DNA of 64,000 bases from Bradyrhizobium commune (GTDB lineage: Bacteria > Pseudomonadota > Alphaproteobacteria > Rhizobiales > Xanthobacteraceae): NCBI RefSeq assembly GCF_015624505.1, contig NZ_CP061379.1, forward strand, positions 4,216,001-4,280,000. Direction: 5' to 3'. Made by a program: the position numbers and the translations under genes. Of the stretch, positions 17,816 through 26,478 are shown one piece after another. The first letter of the stretch is position 1; every line of letters begins with the position of its first letter. The notes under the pieces are model-generated. The model saw only the letters and a program-made list of their open reading frames with translations. It made no database searches and had not been told where the DNA came from.

Positions 17816-18502
17816 GTGTCGACACCGCTCCAGATCGGTCTTTTGGTGTTTCCCCGCGTCACCCAGCTCGACTTCACCGGGCCCTTGCAGGTGTTCGCCG
17901 CCGTGCCCGGCGCGACGCTGCATCTGATCTGGAAGCGGATCGAGCCGGTGCCGAGCGATTCCGTGCTGACGCTGACGCCGACCATGACGTTCGCCGATTG
18001 CCCGCAACTCGACGTGATCTGCGTGCCCGGCGGCCGCGGCACCGATGACCTGCTCAATGACGAAGAGGTGCTCGATTTTCTGCGCACGCAGGCCGAGGGC
18101 GCAAAGTACGTCACCTCGGTCTGTACGGGATCGCTGGCGCTCGGCGCCGCCGGCCTATTGAAGGGCTACCGCGCCGCGACCCATTGGAGCGCCATGGAGA
18201 TGCTCGGCCAATTCGGTGCGACGCCGACCAAGACGCGCGTCTGCGTCGACCGCAACCGCGTCACCGGCGGCGGTGTCACCGCTGGGATCGATTTCGCACT
18301 GACATTGGTGTCGATCCTAATCGACCGCGCCACGGCGGAGGCGATCCAGCTCGGAATTGAATACAATCCGGCGCCGCCGTTCAATTCCGGCTCGCCCGAC
18401 ACCGCGCCGGCCGAGGTCCTTGCTTCGGTCAGGGCGCGCATCGCGCCCTTGCAGCCCTACCGCCTCGATGCCGTCAAGCGCGCGGCTGAACGCGTGACAT
18501 AG
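17816..18502 (+). CDS. DJ-1/PfpI protein, isonitrile hydratase-like
   Basis: 228-residue cytosolic protein of the DJ-1/PfpI fold. Start is a GTG preceded by TTGGAGG (17804-17810). Asp19 in QLDFTGP, and Cys103-Thr104 in SVCTGS, match the catalytic residues of Pseudomonas isonitrile hydratase (InhA), which turns isocyanides into N-formamides. AATHWSAMEML and GGGVTAGIDFAL are also typical. It is divergent from a GlxA-type regulator. It could instead be another thiol hydrolase of the superfamily, so the reaction is a family-level guess. Confidence 0.75.
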   Translation: MSTPLQIGLLVFPRVTQLDFTGPLQVFAAVPGATLHLIWKRIEPVPSDSVLTLTPTMTFADCPQLDVICVPGGRGTDDLLNDEEVLDFLRTQAEGAKYVTSVCTGSLALGAAGLLKGYRAATHWSAMEMLGQFGATPTKTRVCVDRNRVTGGGVTAGIDFALTLVSILIDRATAEAIQLGIEYNPAPPFNSGSPDTAPAEVLASVRARIAPLQPYRLDAVKRAAERVT

Positions 18503-18517
18503 AGAGCCCCAACAGAA

Positions 18518-18547
18518 AAAGGCCGCCCGGTTTCCCGAGCGGCCTTT
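18518..18547 (+). terminator. Terminator after the isonitrile hydratase-like gene
   Basis: AAAGGCCGC pairs with GCGGCCTTT around a 12-nt loop, then CCTG. The stem is strong but the T-tract is contained in the stem itself; such A/T-flanked hairpins can work in both directions. Confidence 0.6.
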
Positions 18548-18837
18548 CCTGTCTCACGGCGGCGCACATTCTCATCGGGCGATTTCGGAGCTTCCAGACC
18601 GGGGGCCTATCTCCCGATCGAGTCCTTCCTCGGCGGCCGCTGCATTTCGGGACAGTCGCGAACTGTTGCCCGAACCGAACGCGATGGTTTCCCATCTCCG
18701 TAAGATGGGATCATTGAGCCGCATCGCTCGCGCAGGCGCAACGGCGGCACGCGCGGCGTCCCCACTGTTCCCGTTGTCCACAGCGGCATCAAGCGGATGC
18801 GGATGCATCCAACCGGAGTGACGGAAGTTCGCGGCGC
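18548..18837. other. Intergenic stretch upstream of nothing recognisable
   Basis: No coding frame with credible start or composition is seen. The only structure is a 7-bp perfect hairpin, CCCATCT-ccgta-AGATGGG at 18691-18709. It follows the end of the NDUFA12 gene (minus strand) and could be its 3' region. Confidence 0.4.
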
Positions 18838-19245
18838 TTAGCCAGGCGTCCAGGGCTGGTAGTCGCCGGTCGCCTTGGGGCGCTTGCCGCTGCCGAGCGT
18901 CGAGCCGGGCGGCCGGTAGGCGTTGGGCGTGCCGGTCGGGTTCGGCTGGTGCGGCTTCTCCCACTCGCGCGGCTGGTATCTCGCTTCGGTCGGCGCCACG
19001 TCGACGACGTGATGCATCCAGCCGTGCCAACCCGTCGGGATCCGGCTGGCTTCGGCGTAACCGTTATAGATCACCCAGCGCCGCTCGAAGCCGAGCGCCG
19101 GATCGATCTTGCCGCCGCGGGTGCGATAATAGCGGTTGCCCTTCTCGTCCTCGCCGACCAGCTCTCCGAACCGCGAGGTCCAGAGTTGCGTGCCAAAGGT
19201 CTGGCCGTTCCACCAGGTGAAGAGCTTGAGGAAGAATTGTTTCAT
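18838..19245 (-). CDS. NADH:ubiquinone oxidoreductase accessory subunit NDUFA12
   Basis: 135-residue homologue of the mitochondrial complex I subunit NDUFA12 (B17.2), a soluble accessory subunit on the peripheral arm found in alphaproteobacteria. Seen: FFLKLFTWWNGQTFGTQLWT, GxxVGEDEKGNRYY-type core (FGELVGEDEKGNRYYRT), ERRWVIYNGYAEASRIPTGWHGWMHH, and the C-terminal PYEWEKPHQPN-like end (REWEKPHQPNPTGTP). It is far from the nuo operon, as is usual. The aat/DUF2155/NDUFA12 neighbourhood is conserved in related genomes but here is split by a 5-kb accessory block. Confidence 0.95.
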   Translation of the reverse strand: MKQFFLKLFTWWNGQTFGTQLWTSRFGELVGEDEKGNRYYRTRGGKIDPALGFERRWVIYNGYAEASRIPTGWHGWMHHVVDVAPTEARYQPREWEKPHQPNPTGTPNAYRPPGSTLGSGKRPKATGDYQPWTPG

Positions 19246-19441
19246 GCGGCAAGGGCCCTGCTTCGTGAGGTCCTGATGCCATCCGGCCGGCCAAATGTCC
19301 AGTTCGCCCGGCGCGGCCGTGCCTCACGCCAAACGGGGGCACGGAGGCGCTAGGCCGCCGTAAATCGGGCGCGATCCGTTCATGCCGCGTACAGCAGCAA
19401 AGTGGAATTCTGCTCCTTACACGCACAGCAGCGTGATCCCC

Positions 19442-19466
19442 GGAACCCCTGCCGTTTCAACGGGTT
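19442..19466 (+). promoter_or_regulatory. Possible EcfG-like promoter before the BA14K-type gene
   Basis: GGAAC (19442-19446), 16-base spacer, GGTT (19463-19466). The -10 differs from CGTT at one base, and only about 20 nt would remain before the start codon at 19491, which is tight. Weak candidate. Confidence 0.3.
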
Positions 19467-19490
19467 TGCTTCCGGGAAAGGAGTTTTGAC

Positions 19491-20081
19491 ATGAACACTC
19501 TGAAAGTCTTGAGCGCCGCAGCAGCGTTGGCACTGGCTCTGCCGATGGCGACACCGAGCTTCGCACAGGGCCATGGCGGTCACGGCGGTGGTGGCGGCGG
19601 CCACTTCGGCGGTGGTGGCGGAGCTCACTTCAGTGGCGGCGGCGCGCATATCGGCGGCTTTGCCGGCGGCGCCCGGATCGGTGGCGGCAATTTCGCGGCC
19701 GCGCGTCCGAGCGGTGGAGCCGTCTTTAACGGTGGCGGCGGCGGTCGCAGCTTCGCTGCCGCCGGCAACAATTGGAATGGCGGTGGCGGCAATTGGCACG
19801 GCGGCGGCTGGCACCGCCGCGGCGGCGGCTTCTGGCCGGGCGTCGCAGCCGGTGCCGCGATCGGCGCGCTGGGCTCGTCCTACGCCTATTATGGTGGCCC
19901 GTATTACGGCGATCCCGACTACTATGCTGACGACAGCTACTATGACACGGGCCCGTCGGTTGCCGTGGTGCCCGACAGCGGTGGCGATTCGGCGGCCTAT
20001 TGCGCGCAGCAATACCGGTCCTATGACCCCGCCTCCGGCACCTATCTCGGCTATGACGGCCTGCGGCATCCCTGCCCGTAA
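19491..20081 (+). CDS. Secreted Gly/His-rich protein with BA14K-like C-terminus
   Basis: 196 residues; AAAGGAG lies before the ATG. Signal peptide ends at SFAQ (residue 25). Residues 26-125 are Gly-, His- and Asn-rich low complexity (GGHFGGGG repeats, GGNWHGGGWH), probably flexible and possibly metal-binding through His. A short hydrophobic Ala/Gly stretch (FWPGVAAGAAIGALG) and a Tyr-rich segment follow, and the end AAYCAQQYRSYDPASGTYLG with a C-terminal PCP is the BA14K motif, known from Brucella and rhizobial immunoreactive proteins. Surface or periplasmic location is likely. Confidence 0.85.
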   Translation: MNTLKVLSAAAALALALPMATPSFAQGHGGHGGGGGGHFGGGGGAHFSGGGAHIGGFAGGARIGGGNFAAARPSGGAVFNGGGGGRSFAAAGNNWNGGGGNWHGGGWHRRGGGFWPGVAAGAAIGALGSSYAYYGGPYYGDPDYYADDSYYDTGPSVAVVPDSGGDSAAYCAQQYRSYDPASGTYLGYDGLRHPCP

Positions 20082-20108
20082 GGTCGCCTGATAATCTTGA
20101 TCAGGGGT

Positions 20109-20130
20109 GGCGCCGGCGACTACCGGCGCC
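20109..20130. other. Strong hairpin after the BA14K-type gene
   Basis: GGCGCCGG and CCGGCGCC pair perfectly around CGACTA. There is no T-tract on either strand. It overlaps the end of the small gene on the minus strand and may act as a shared 3' structure for two converging transcripts. Confidence 0.4.
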
Positions 20131-20329
20131 GCCCTCGCGTTCTGACCACGCCGCCGCAATTCTCTAGCTTGCAATACAGCTCGAGCCAGCGCCGCTCGCG
20201 CGCCGTCAGCGGCTCGCCTTCGAACGACCAGGCCGGCATCCCCTCCGCATCGAGCGGCGCCATCGCGTCGAGCCGTTCGAACTCGGCCAGCTCATCCGCC
20301 GTCGGACGCATGGCGTCGGGCACATCCAC
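20120..20329 (-). CDS. Small hypothetical protein (69 aa)
   Basis: Acidic 69-residue protein with no signal peptide or membrane span: ADELAEFERLDAMAPLDAEG, then AWSFEGEPLTARERRWLELY and a basic tail. Third codon positions are strongly G/C-biased as in real genes of this region, which is the main reason to accept it. Function unknown. It lies 51 bp downstream of the LuxR-type gene start-to-end neighbour on the same strand's opposite side, with no clear operon partner. Confidence 0.5.
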   Translation of the reverse strand: MDVPDAMRPTADELAEFERLDAMAPLDAEGMPAWSFEGEPLTARERRWLELYCKLENCGGVVRTRGRRR

Positions 20330-20380
20330 GCATCTGAGATGACTTGCGAGATGGCTTGGCTCGGCTGACGGGCTTTGGCA

Positions 20381-21520
20381 TCACCGTCCCGAATCCATAT
20401 CGCCGATCCGCACGCTGCCGATCGCCGCGATCAGCCCGGCGAGCTCGGCCTGACGTCCGGTCCCGGTCTTGGCAAAGACACGACGCAGATGCGTCTTGAT
20501 GGTGTTCGGCGACAGGCCGAGCGACTGCGCGGTCTCGTGGATCGCATGGCCCGATGACGCTGCGAGCGCGACGCGCGCCTCGGCATGGGTCAGACCGTAG
20601 GCATCCATGATCTGTCCGAGCGGAATCGAGCGCCGATTGGCCGGGTCGATCGCAAACAGCAGCACCGCCGCGTCCTTCACGCCCGCATCCGACAGCCGTC
20701 CGAGATCCTTGCTGCGGATCGCGGAGACGAGAATTGTGAAGAGCCTGCCATCGAGGATGCGCGGAAGGCTCATGGTGCCGCCGGCCCCGCCCTGGAGCGC
20801 CGCGCGGATCAGCTCGTTGAGCCGCTGCGAATGCGCCGGCGAATAGGTGCCGATCGACTGATGCAGCCGAAGCGATCCCTCTTCCGTCATGCTTCGCGCG
20901 GTCGCATTGGCAAACAGCACGCGCGCCTTGCGGTCGAGCATGATGACGCCATCGGCGAGCCGGTCGAGGACATTGAATGCCGCTTGCTGCATGGCCAAAT
21001 AGCCGTCAATCCGAAATCCAAGCGTCACCGACCGGCACAGGTGCGGCGACAACCATTCCAGGAGCCGCTGTTCGTCGGGATCGAACGGCCCCCGCTGGAC
21101 GCTGCGACACATGTTGAAGGCAGCGCGAAAATCGTCACGCGCCGCCAGCGCCATCATTCCGTTGTGTCCGATCGCCTGCGGCCGCAGCACCTCGTCGTAG
21201 AACGCCGATTGCTGGAGTTCCGACAGCGAGACCGCTTCGTCGGACAGCACCAGCCGTCCGGTCGGCTGGGTCTCCATGTGGAGCGACCACGGATTCCGCA
21301 TGTGCCGCTCCTGATAGGCGCGGTTGCACTCCTCGTTCAGACGTCCGTTGAAATCGAAATAAATGCGCTGGGCGGCGTAGGATTGACCGAACAGGATGCC
21401 GCCCTCGCTGTGCGTCAGATCGGCGATCGACGTCAGCGCATGCGGCCACAGATCATTGTCGGCCGCCGCGTCATAGATCAGGTCGAGAACCGTCTCGATC
21501 TTGTCGCTGGCGAAATTCAT
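20381..21520 (-). CDS. LuxR-type transcriptional regulator A
   Basis: 379 residues starting at the ATG of MNFASDK (preceded by GGGGAAG on the coding strand). It has an N-terminal sensor region (LDLIYDAAADNDLWPHAL, then NPWSLH) of unknown fold, a middle PAS-like part (VLDRLADGVIMLDRKARVLFAN near 189-210), and a C-terminal LuxR-type helix-turn-helix (LTHAEARVALAASSG, then LGLSPNTIKTHLRRVFAKTG). No receiver domain or autoinducer domain is recognisable. It is a diverged relative of the two tandem regulators at 25304 and 26479. A perfect TCACCC-GATC-GGGTGA palindrome lies 91 bp before its start. Confidence 0.85.
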   Translation of the reverse strand: MNFASDKIETVLDLIYDAAADNDLWPHALTSIADLTHSEGGILFGQSYAAQRIYFDFNGRLNEECNRAYQERHMRNPWSLHMETQPTGRLVLSDEAVSLSELQQSAFYDEVLRPQAIGHNGMMALAARDDFRAAFNMCRSVQRGPFDPDEQRLLEWLSPHLCRSVTLGFRIDGYLAMQQAAFNVLDRLADGVIMLDRKARVLFANATARSMTEEGSLRLHQSIGTYSPAHSQRLNELIRAALQGGAGGTMSLPRILDGRLFTILVSAIRSKDLGRLSDAGVKDAAVLLFAIDPANRRSIPLGQIMDAYGLTHAEARVALAASSGHAIHETAQSLGLSPNTIKTHLRRVFAKTGTGRQAELAGLIAAIGSVRIGDMDSGR

Positions 21521-21610
21521 CACGCTTCCCCGCTCGAGCCGGCCAACCACTGATTGTTGGCACAATCTAAGGAGGCATTATGATGATACCGCGACTTTCG
21601 CTATGGCGCC

Positions 21611-21626
21611 TCACCCGATCGGGTGA
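21611..21626. promoter_or_regulatory. Palindromic operator, site A (before LuxR A)
   Basis: TCACCC-GATC-GGGTGA, a perfect 16-bp palindrome that extends to 20 bp (CC on the left, GG on the right). It lies 91 bp upstream of the regulator at 20381-21520. Related sites at 22102 and 25248 precede other genes of the same cluster. Confidence 0.6.
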
Positions 21627-21748
21627 GGGCTCGCTTGCGACTCCTCACAAATTCATTTCCGGCCTCCTTTCGTCTTCGCGATCACGTAGCCCGTAACACG
21701 GGCTGCAATGCCTTTTGTCTGTGCACATTTGTCTGTGCAATCGATCAA

Positions 21749-22012
21749 TCAGAAAACACTGCGCTTGGACTTCCCGCCCGGCATTGAAGACGTCGGCAAA
21801 TCGCCCGCCGCATCGATGCCGGCCGGTTGCTGTTGTGCCACCGTCGTCATGCTTCGGTCGTGAACCCAGAAGCCGGCGAACAGCGTCGCGAGAACGATCG
21901 CGTAAAGCGCGAAGGAACGGCGCGCCCATCGCCGGTACGTCGAGCGATCTTCCTTACTCAGCTCCTGCACATCCTTCAACGAACGCAGTCCATGAAGCGC
22001 GAGTTTCGTCAT
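21749..22012 (-). CDS. Small single-span membrane protein (87 aa)
   Basis: 87 residues from the ATG at 22012, preceded on its strand by a strong AGGAGGT ribosome-binding site (22018-22024). A basic cytosolic N-terminal half (KLALHGLRSLKDVQELSKED, then RRWARRSF) leads into one membrane span (about 34-53, FALYAIVLATLFAGFWV), and a polar C-terminal part would face the periplasm. Unknown function. It sits between LuxR A and the autotransporter and has its own copy of the shared palindrome (22102-22117) 90 bp upstream. Confidence 0.72.
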   Translation of the reverse strand: MTKLALHGLRSLKDVQELSKEDRSTYRRWARRSFALYAIVLATLFAGFWVHDRSMTTVAQQQPAGIDAAGDLPTSSMPGGKSKRSVF

Positions 22013-22101
22013 TCTCGAACCTCCTATACGAGCCGATGCGCCAGCACGCATCCGCCTGCGAGCGACGGTTCGGCAATACGTCAGCTTGAGATTGCGCGTC
22101 A

Positions 22102-22117
22102 TCATCCGCCTGGGTGA
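22102..22117. promoter_or_regulatory. Palindromic operator, site B (before the small membrane protein)
   Basis: TCATCC-GCCT-GGGTGA; one mismatch to TCACCC-N4-GGGTGA. It shares the GCCT spacer with site D (25248), differing there at only two of 16 positions. It lies 90 bp before the start at 22012. Confidence 0.55.
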
Positions 22118-22267
22118 GGCGCGCGTAGCTCGCTGCAATTTTCCCTGAGTCCGCGCGCCCCATCGGGAGCGCAGCATGCGCGGAGACGTCATAGTCCCTG
22201 TGTCGTCTCGCGTCGCTCGAGCCGACTGTGTCGCGCGCGCCACGGTTGCGGCGGAAGTGGTTCGCCC

Positions 22268-22279
22268 TCACCCGGGTGG
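22268..22279. promoter_or_regulatory. Related half-sites without spacer, site C (before the autotransporter)
   Basis: TCACCC directly joined to GGGTGG; CACCCGGGTG is a perfect 10-bp palindrome. It lies 99 bp upstream of the autotransporter start. A further inverted repeat, TTCGG-N10-CCGAA at 22301-22320, lies closer to the gene. The rest of the 365-bp gap (22013-22377) shows no other gene. Confidence 0.35.
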
Positions 22280-22377
22280 GCGACGCGGTGTCTGCAACCG
22301 TTCGGTATTCACATGCCGAAACGTCTGCGAACGAGTCGAAATAGTTCGCGGCGAATTGCAAGACACTGGAATGAGCG

Positions 22378-25158
22378 ATGCCACAGTCGTGCCGTGACGC
22401 TACAACGGGCCGCAGGCGCGGCGAATTCACCCGCTGGTTCGCAGGCTCGCTGATGCTGACAGCCATGCTGCTGGGGGGATCGTCGGCCTGGGCCGACTGC
22501 ACGCCCGCATCGGCCAACAACGTCACCGCCACTTGTACCGGCGCTACCGTCAATCAGGGCGCCGGAGCGCCCGGCACCAGCGCTGGCGTCAGCGGCTATG
22601 GCGCCGGAGAAACCGGCATCACGGTCGATGTGAGCAACGGCGCGAGCGTCACCGGCAACGCGAATGCCAACTCCGACGGGATCGTCTTCAACAGCGGCAC
22701 CATCAACAACGGCGCGGGCGCAAGCATCACCGGCACGAAATACGGATTGGATTTCGACACCGCGCATGTCACCAACTCGGGAACGATCACGGGCTCGACC
22801 CTGGGTGGCATGACGGTCGGCACCAGCGCGACGATCACGAACACCTCGGGCGGAACGATCACGGGCAGTGCCTACGGCATCGGTGCCTCTTCCGCAACGA
22901 TCGGCGTGACCAACGACGGAACCATCAGCGGCACCACGAATTTCGGCATCATCGCCGGGACCGCGACCGTCACGAACAACGCAGGCGCGAGCATCACGGG
23001 TCCCATCTTCGGCATTGAAGCGGTGAACACCGCGACCGTGACCAATTCGGGCACGATTGCCGCCAGCGCACCAGGTGGCGGCGTCGGCGTCGGCGCCAAC
23101 AGCGTGAGCGTTACCAACAACGCCAGCGGAACCATCACAGGCGGACTCTACGCGATTAATTCCAACGCTGGCGGGTCGGTGGTTAACACCGGCACCATCA
23201 GTGGGACGAGCGCTGCAATCAACCTCCTCGGCGGCAATTCATCCGTCTTCAACGCCGGGACCATCACAGTGACCGGCGGTCTGTTCGCGATCGTGTTCAG
23301 CGGCAGCGGCAACACGCTGACCCTGGCGCCGGGCTCGGTCATCACGGGCAGCGTGATCGGCGGCGGCAATGACACATTCCAGCTGGGCGGCACTGGAGCA
23401 GCTAATTTCGACGCTTCGCTGCTTGGCCCGGCGCAATATGGCGGCTTCAGCACGTTCAACAAGGTCGGCGATTCAACATGGACCCTGACGGGCTCCAGCG
23501 TGTTCGCCGGAGCGATGAACATCAATGCCGGCACGCTGCTCGTCAACGGTGACATCACCGGCGCAAGCACGACCACCGTGAACGCCGGCGGCACGCTCGG
23601 CGGCACCGGCACGGTCAACAACGTGGTCGTCAATGGCGGCGTGCTCGCGCCAGGCAACGGCATTGGCACGCTGACGGTCTGGCACGGGCTCTCCTTTACC
23701 GCCGCCTCGACTTATATGGTTCAGGTCTCGCCCTCCAGCGCGGACCGTACCAATGTCTCCGGCTCCGCAACGCTCGGCGGTGCGACCGTGCAGGCGGTGT
23801 TCGCACCCGGAAGCTACGTTGCAAGGCAATACACGATCCTGAACGCCAGCGCCGGTGTCAGCGGCACGTTCGGCGCGCTCGTCAACGCCGCACTGCCGCT
23901 CAACTTCAGCTCGAGCCTGAGCTATGACGCCAACAACGTCTACCTCAACCTGACCCTGAACTATGCTCTCGACAGTCTGAGCACGAACCAGCGAAACGTT
24001 GCCAACACGCTTACGAATTTCTTCAATGCGAATGGCAGCATTTCCGCCGTTTACGGCACCTTGACGGCCTCAGGCCTCACCCAGGCCTCCGGCGAAGCCG
24101 CGACCGGCAGCCAGCAGGCGACATTCAATGCCATGAACCAGTTCATGGGTGTCCTCACCGATCCGTTCGTCGCAGGACGCGGCGATCCCACAACGTCCGC
24201 CGGCACCTCATCCTTCGCGGCCGGGAATGGCGGAAGCACAGCAACCCGGGCCGAGCGCGACGCCTACGCCGCGATCTTCACCAAGGCCCCCGTCGCGCAG
24301 GTCTACGATCCTCGCTGGAGCGTGTGGGCCGCAGGCTTCGGCGGTGCGCAGACGACGGACGGAAATGCAGCACTCGGCAGCAACACCGCGACGAGCAGCC
24401 TCGCCGGCGTCGCCGTCGGCGCAGACTATCGCTTCACCCCCGATACGGTCGCCGGCTTCGCGCTCGCCGGCGGCGGGACCAGCTTCTCCGTGGATAATAG
24501 CGGCTATGGGCGATCCGACCTGTTCCAGGCCGGCGCGTTCGTGCGCCACAAATCCGGGCCGGCTTATGTCTCCGCCGCACTCGCCTACGGCTTTCAGGAC
24601 ATTACCACCGATCGCATCGTGACCATCGCCGGGGTCGACCGGCTGCATGCCGCGTTCAATGCGAATGCCTATTCGGGCCGCATCGAGGGCGGCTATCGGT
24701 TCGTGACACAATGGCTCGGTGGCGTCGGCCTCGCGCCCTACGGCGCGGCTCAATTCACCACCTTCGACCTGCCCGCCTACGCAGAGCAGGCGCTGGTGGG
24801 AACGCCCGCCTTTGCACTTGCCTACACTGCAAAGAGTGTCACCGACAGCCGCAGCGAGCTCGGCGCGCGCGGCGACAAGTCGTACGCCCTGGCCAACGCG
24901 ATGCTGACGTTGCGCGGCCGCCTCGCCTGGGCCCACGACTTCAATGCCGACCGCTCGATCGGCGCGACGTTCCAGGCGCTGCCGGGCGCAAGCTTCGTCG
25001 TCAACGGCGCGGCGCAGCCGCACGACTCCGCGCTGACGACTGCGTCCGCCGAGCTGCGATGGATGAATGGCTGGTCCGCCGCCGCCACGTTCGAAGGCGA
25101 ATTCGCCGACACGCTGCGCAGCTATGCCGGCAAGGGCGTCGTGCGTTATTCCTGGTGA
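22378..25158 (+). CDS. Autotransporter (type V secretion) with beta-barrel domain
   Basis: 926-residue surface protein. An extended signal peptide (about residues 1-40, basic start then LMLTAMLLGGSSAWAD) is followed by a passenger of repeated short Gly/Thr/Asn strands (VTNNAGASITG, VTNSGTIA, VVNTGTISG), which predict a beta-helix from about 45 to 330. A PATR-like stretch (STWTLTGSSVFAGAMNINAG, then LGGTGTVNNVVVNGGVLAPG) follows, then a linker, and an autotransporter beta-barrel over the last ~270 residues that ends in the typical aromatic VVRYSW. No protease or enzyme motif is seen in the passenger, so adhesion is the likely role. It is flanked by three LuxR-type regulators that may control it. 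Confidence 0.93.
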   Translation: MPQSCRDATTGRRRGEFTRWFAGSLMLTAMLLGGSSAWADCTPASANNVTATCTGATVNQGAGAPGTSAGVSGYGAGETGITVDVSNGASVTGNANANSDGIVFNSGTINNGAGASITGTKYGLDFDTAHVTNSGTITGSTLGGMTVGTSATITNTSGGTITGSAYGIGASSATIGVTNDGTISGTTNFGIIAGTATVTNNAGASITGPIFGIEAVNTATVTNSGTIAASAPGGGVGVGANSVSVTNNASGTITGGLYAINSNAGGSVVNTGTISGTSAAINLLGGNSSVFNAGTITVTGGLFAIVFSGSGNTLTLAPGSVITGSVIGGGNDTFQLGGTGAANFDASLLGPAQYGGFSTFNKVGDSTWTLTGSSVFAGAMNINAGTLLVNGDITGASTTTVNAGGTLGGTGTVNNVVVNGGVLAPGNGIGTLTVWHGLSFTAASTYMVQVSPSSADRTNVSGSATLGGATVQAVFAPGSYVARQYTILNASAGVSGTFGALVNAALPLNFSSSLSYDANNVYLNLTLNYALDSLSTNQRNVANTLTNFFNANGSISAVYGTLTASGLTQASGEAATGSQQATFNAMNQFMGVLTDPFVAGRGDPTTSAGTSSFAAGNGGSTATRAERDAYAAIFTKAPVAQVYDPRWSVWAAGFGGAQTTDGNAALGSNTATSSLAGVAVGADYRFTPDTVAGFALAGGGTSFSVDNSGYGRSDLFQAGAFVRHKSGPAYVSAALAYGFQDITTDRIVTIAGVDRLHAAFNANAYSGRIEGGYRFVTQWLGGVGLAPYGAAQFTTFDLPAYAEQALVGTPAFALAYTAKSVTDSRSELGARGDKSYALANAMLTLRGRLAWAHDFNADRSIGATFQALPGASFVVNGAAQPHDSALTTASAELRWMNGWSAAATFEGEFADTLRSYAGKGVVRYSW

Positions 25159-25247
25159 ATACCCGAGGGATCGGCGACCGGACGTGTCCGCGTCGCGGAA
25201 CCCGTATCGTTGCGTGACGTAGGGCGGAAATTTTGAGCAACGAACTG

Positions 25248-25263
25248 TCACCCGCCTGGGTTA
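25248..25263. promoter_or_regulatory. Palindromic operator, site D (before LuxR B)
   Basis: TCACCC-GCCT-GGGTTA; one mismatch to the symmetric consensus. It lies 41 bp upstream of the TTG start of the regulator at 25304. Confidence 0.55.
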
Positions 25264-25303
25264 TACTTTGGGTTGAGCGCGCACTCTTGCGGAGCATCAG
25301 TCC

Positions 25304-26443
25304 TTGGAAGCCGAATTGCTCGATCTGATCTACGGCGCGGTCGCTGATCCGGATCGGTGGCCGGATGTCCTGATCGGCGTGTCCGATCATCTCGGCGCGC
25401 TCGGCGGCATGATGGTTCACGTCCCAGCACCGTCGAGCAGGAAACCGCCGATCCAGATCCTGGGGCGGCTGCCCGAAGAGCCTAACGTCCTGTTTCGCGA
25501 ACGCCATCTATGGAATCCGTGGACGGTGGCCGTCGCGAAGGTTCCATTCGGCAAGGCGGTCAGCGCCAATTCGCTCATCGAGCCCGGCACGATCGAGAAG
25601 ACCGAATTCTATGCCGATGTCGTTGCACCCTGGGATTACGCTGACATCCTGAACCTTCCGCACAGATCGCTCGCGGGAGACGGCGGCACCGGCGGCGTCG
25701 GCTTCTGTCTGTCGACCCGTGGCACCGAACGCGTCGCCGCGCGGGTGCGGGAATTGCAGCGGCTTGCGCCCCATCTCTGCCGCGCACTGGATGCTTCGCT
25801 TCTGCTGGCGAGCCACGGTGATGGCCGGCGGCAATTGTCTGTCATGCTCGACCTCATGCCGAACGCGGCCTTGTTGCTCGACGGGCGCGGCACCATCACG
25901 CAGACCAACGCGGCCGCGGACACGCTGCTGCGGCAGTCCGACGGCATCGCCGTCGATGCCGGATTGCAACTTGTTTCTACCTTGCCGGTCGATCGCCAGC
26001 CGCTTGCGCGCGCGCTGAGGGATGCGCTCGCGGTCGCGGCGGGATCCGCTATCGGCCTCTCGGCACCGGTGCGTATCAGTCGCCGGTCCGGCGCGGCCCC
26101 CCTGCTGGTGCTGCCGGTGCCGCTGCCGCGACCGTCCTTTGCATTCTGGGAGCTGGCGGCACCCGCCCGCGTGCTCGTCGTCATCGTCGATCCCGCAGCG
26201 AAGTCACGCGCCACTGCCTCGGCGATCCAGACTGCTTTTGGTCTCACCGACGCGGAAGCCCGCGTCGCGCGTCTGCTCACGAGCGGCGTTGCCGGCGCGC
26301 AGATGCCGGCGATGCTCGGCGTCAGCCGAGCGACGATCAAGACCCATCTGCGCCGCTGCTTCGAGAAGACGGGAACCCATTCGCAGGTCGAGCTGGTGCG
26401 TCTGTTCGCGATGTTTCCGCCAGCCACCGCTCGCGATCACTAG
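25304..26443 (+). CDS. LuxR-type transcriptional regulator B (tandem copy 1)
   Basis: 379 residues. The start is a TTG: the same sequence tccTTGGAAGCCGAA occurs at the start of the next gene, each with a purine-rich ribosome-binding site 7-8 nt before it. Domains: N-terminal sensor region (ELLDLIYGAVADPDRWPDVL), PAS-like middle (MLDLMPNAALLLDGRGTITQ near 181-200) and a C-terminal LuxR helix-turn-helix (LTDAEARVARLLTSG, LGVSRATIKTHLRRCFEKTG). About two thirds of residues equal those of the next gene. Signal and targets unknown; the palindrome 41 bp upstream suggests control by a family member, possibly itself. Confidence 0.87.
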   Translation: MEAELLDLIYGAVADPDRWPDVLIGVSDHLGALGGMMVHVPAPSSRKPPIQILGRLPEEPNVLFRERHLWNPWTVAVAKVPFGKAVSANSLIEPGTIEKTEFYADVVAPWDYADILNLPHRSLAGDGGTGGVGFCLSTRGTERVAARVRELQRLAPHLCRALDASLLLASHGDGRRQLSVMLDLMPNAALLLDGRGTITQTNAAADTLLRQSDGIAVDAGLQLVSTLPVDRQPLARALRDALAVAAGSAIGLSAPVRISRRSGAAPLLVLPVPLPRPSFAFWELAAPARVLVVIVDPAAKSRATASAIQTAFGLTDAEARVARLLTSGVAGAQMPAMLGVSRATIKTHLRRCFEKTGTHSQVELVRLFAMFPPATARDH

Positions 26444-26478
26444 CTGGGTCGACGCATGATCGTGTGGGAGGTTCGTCC

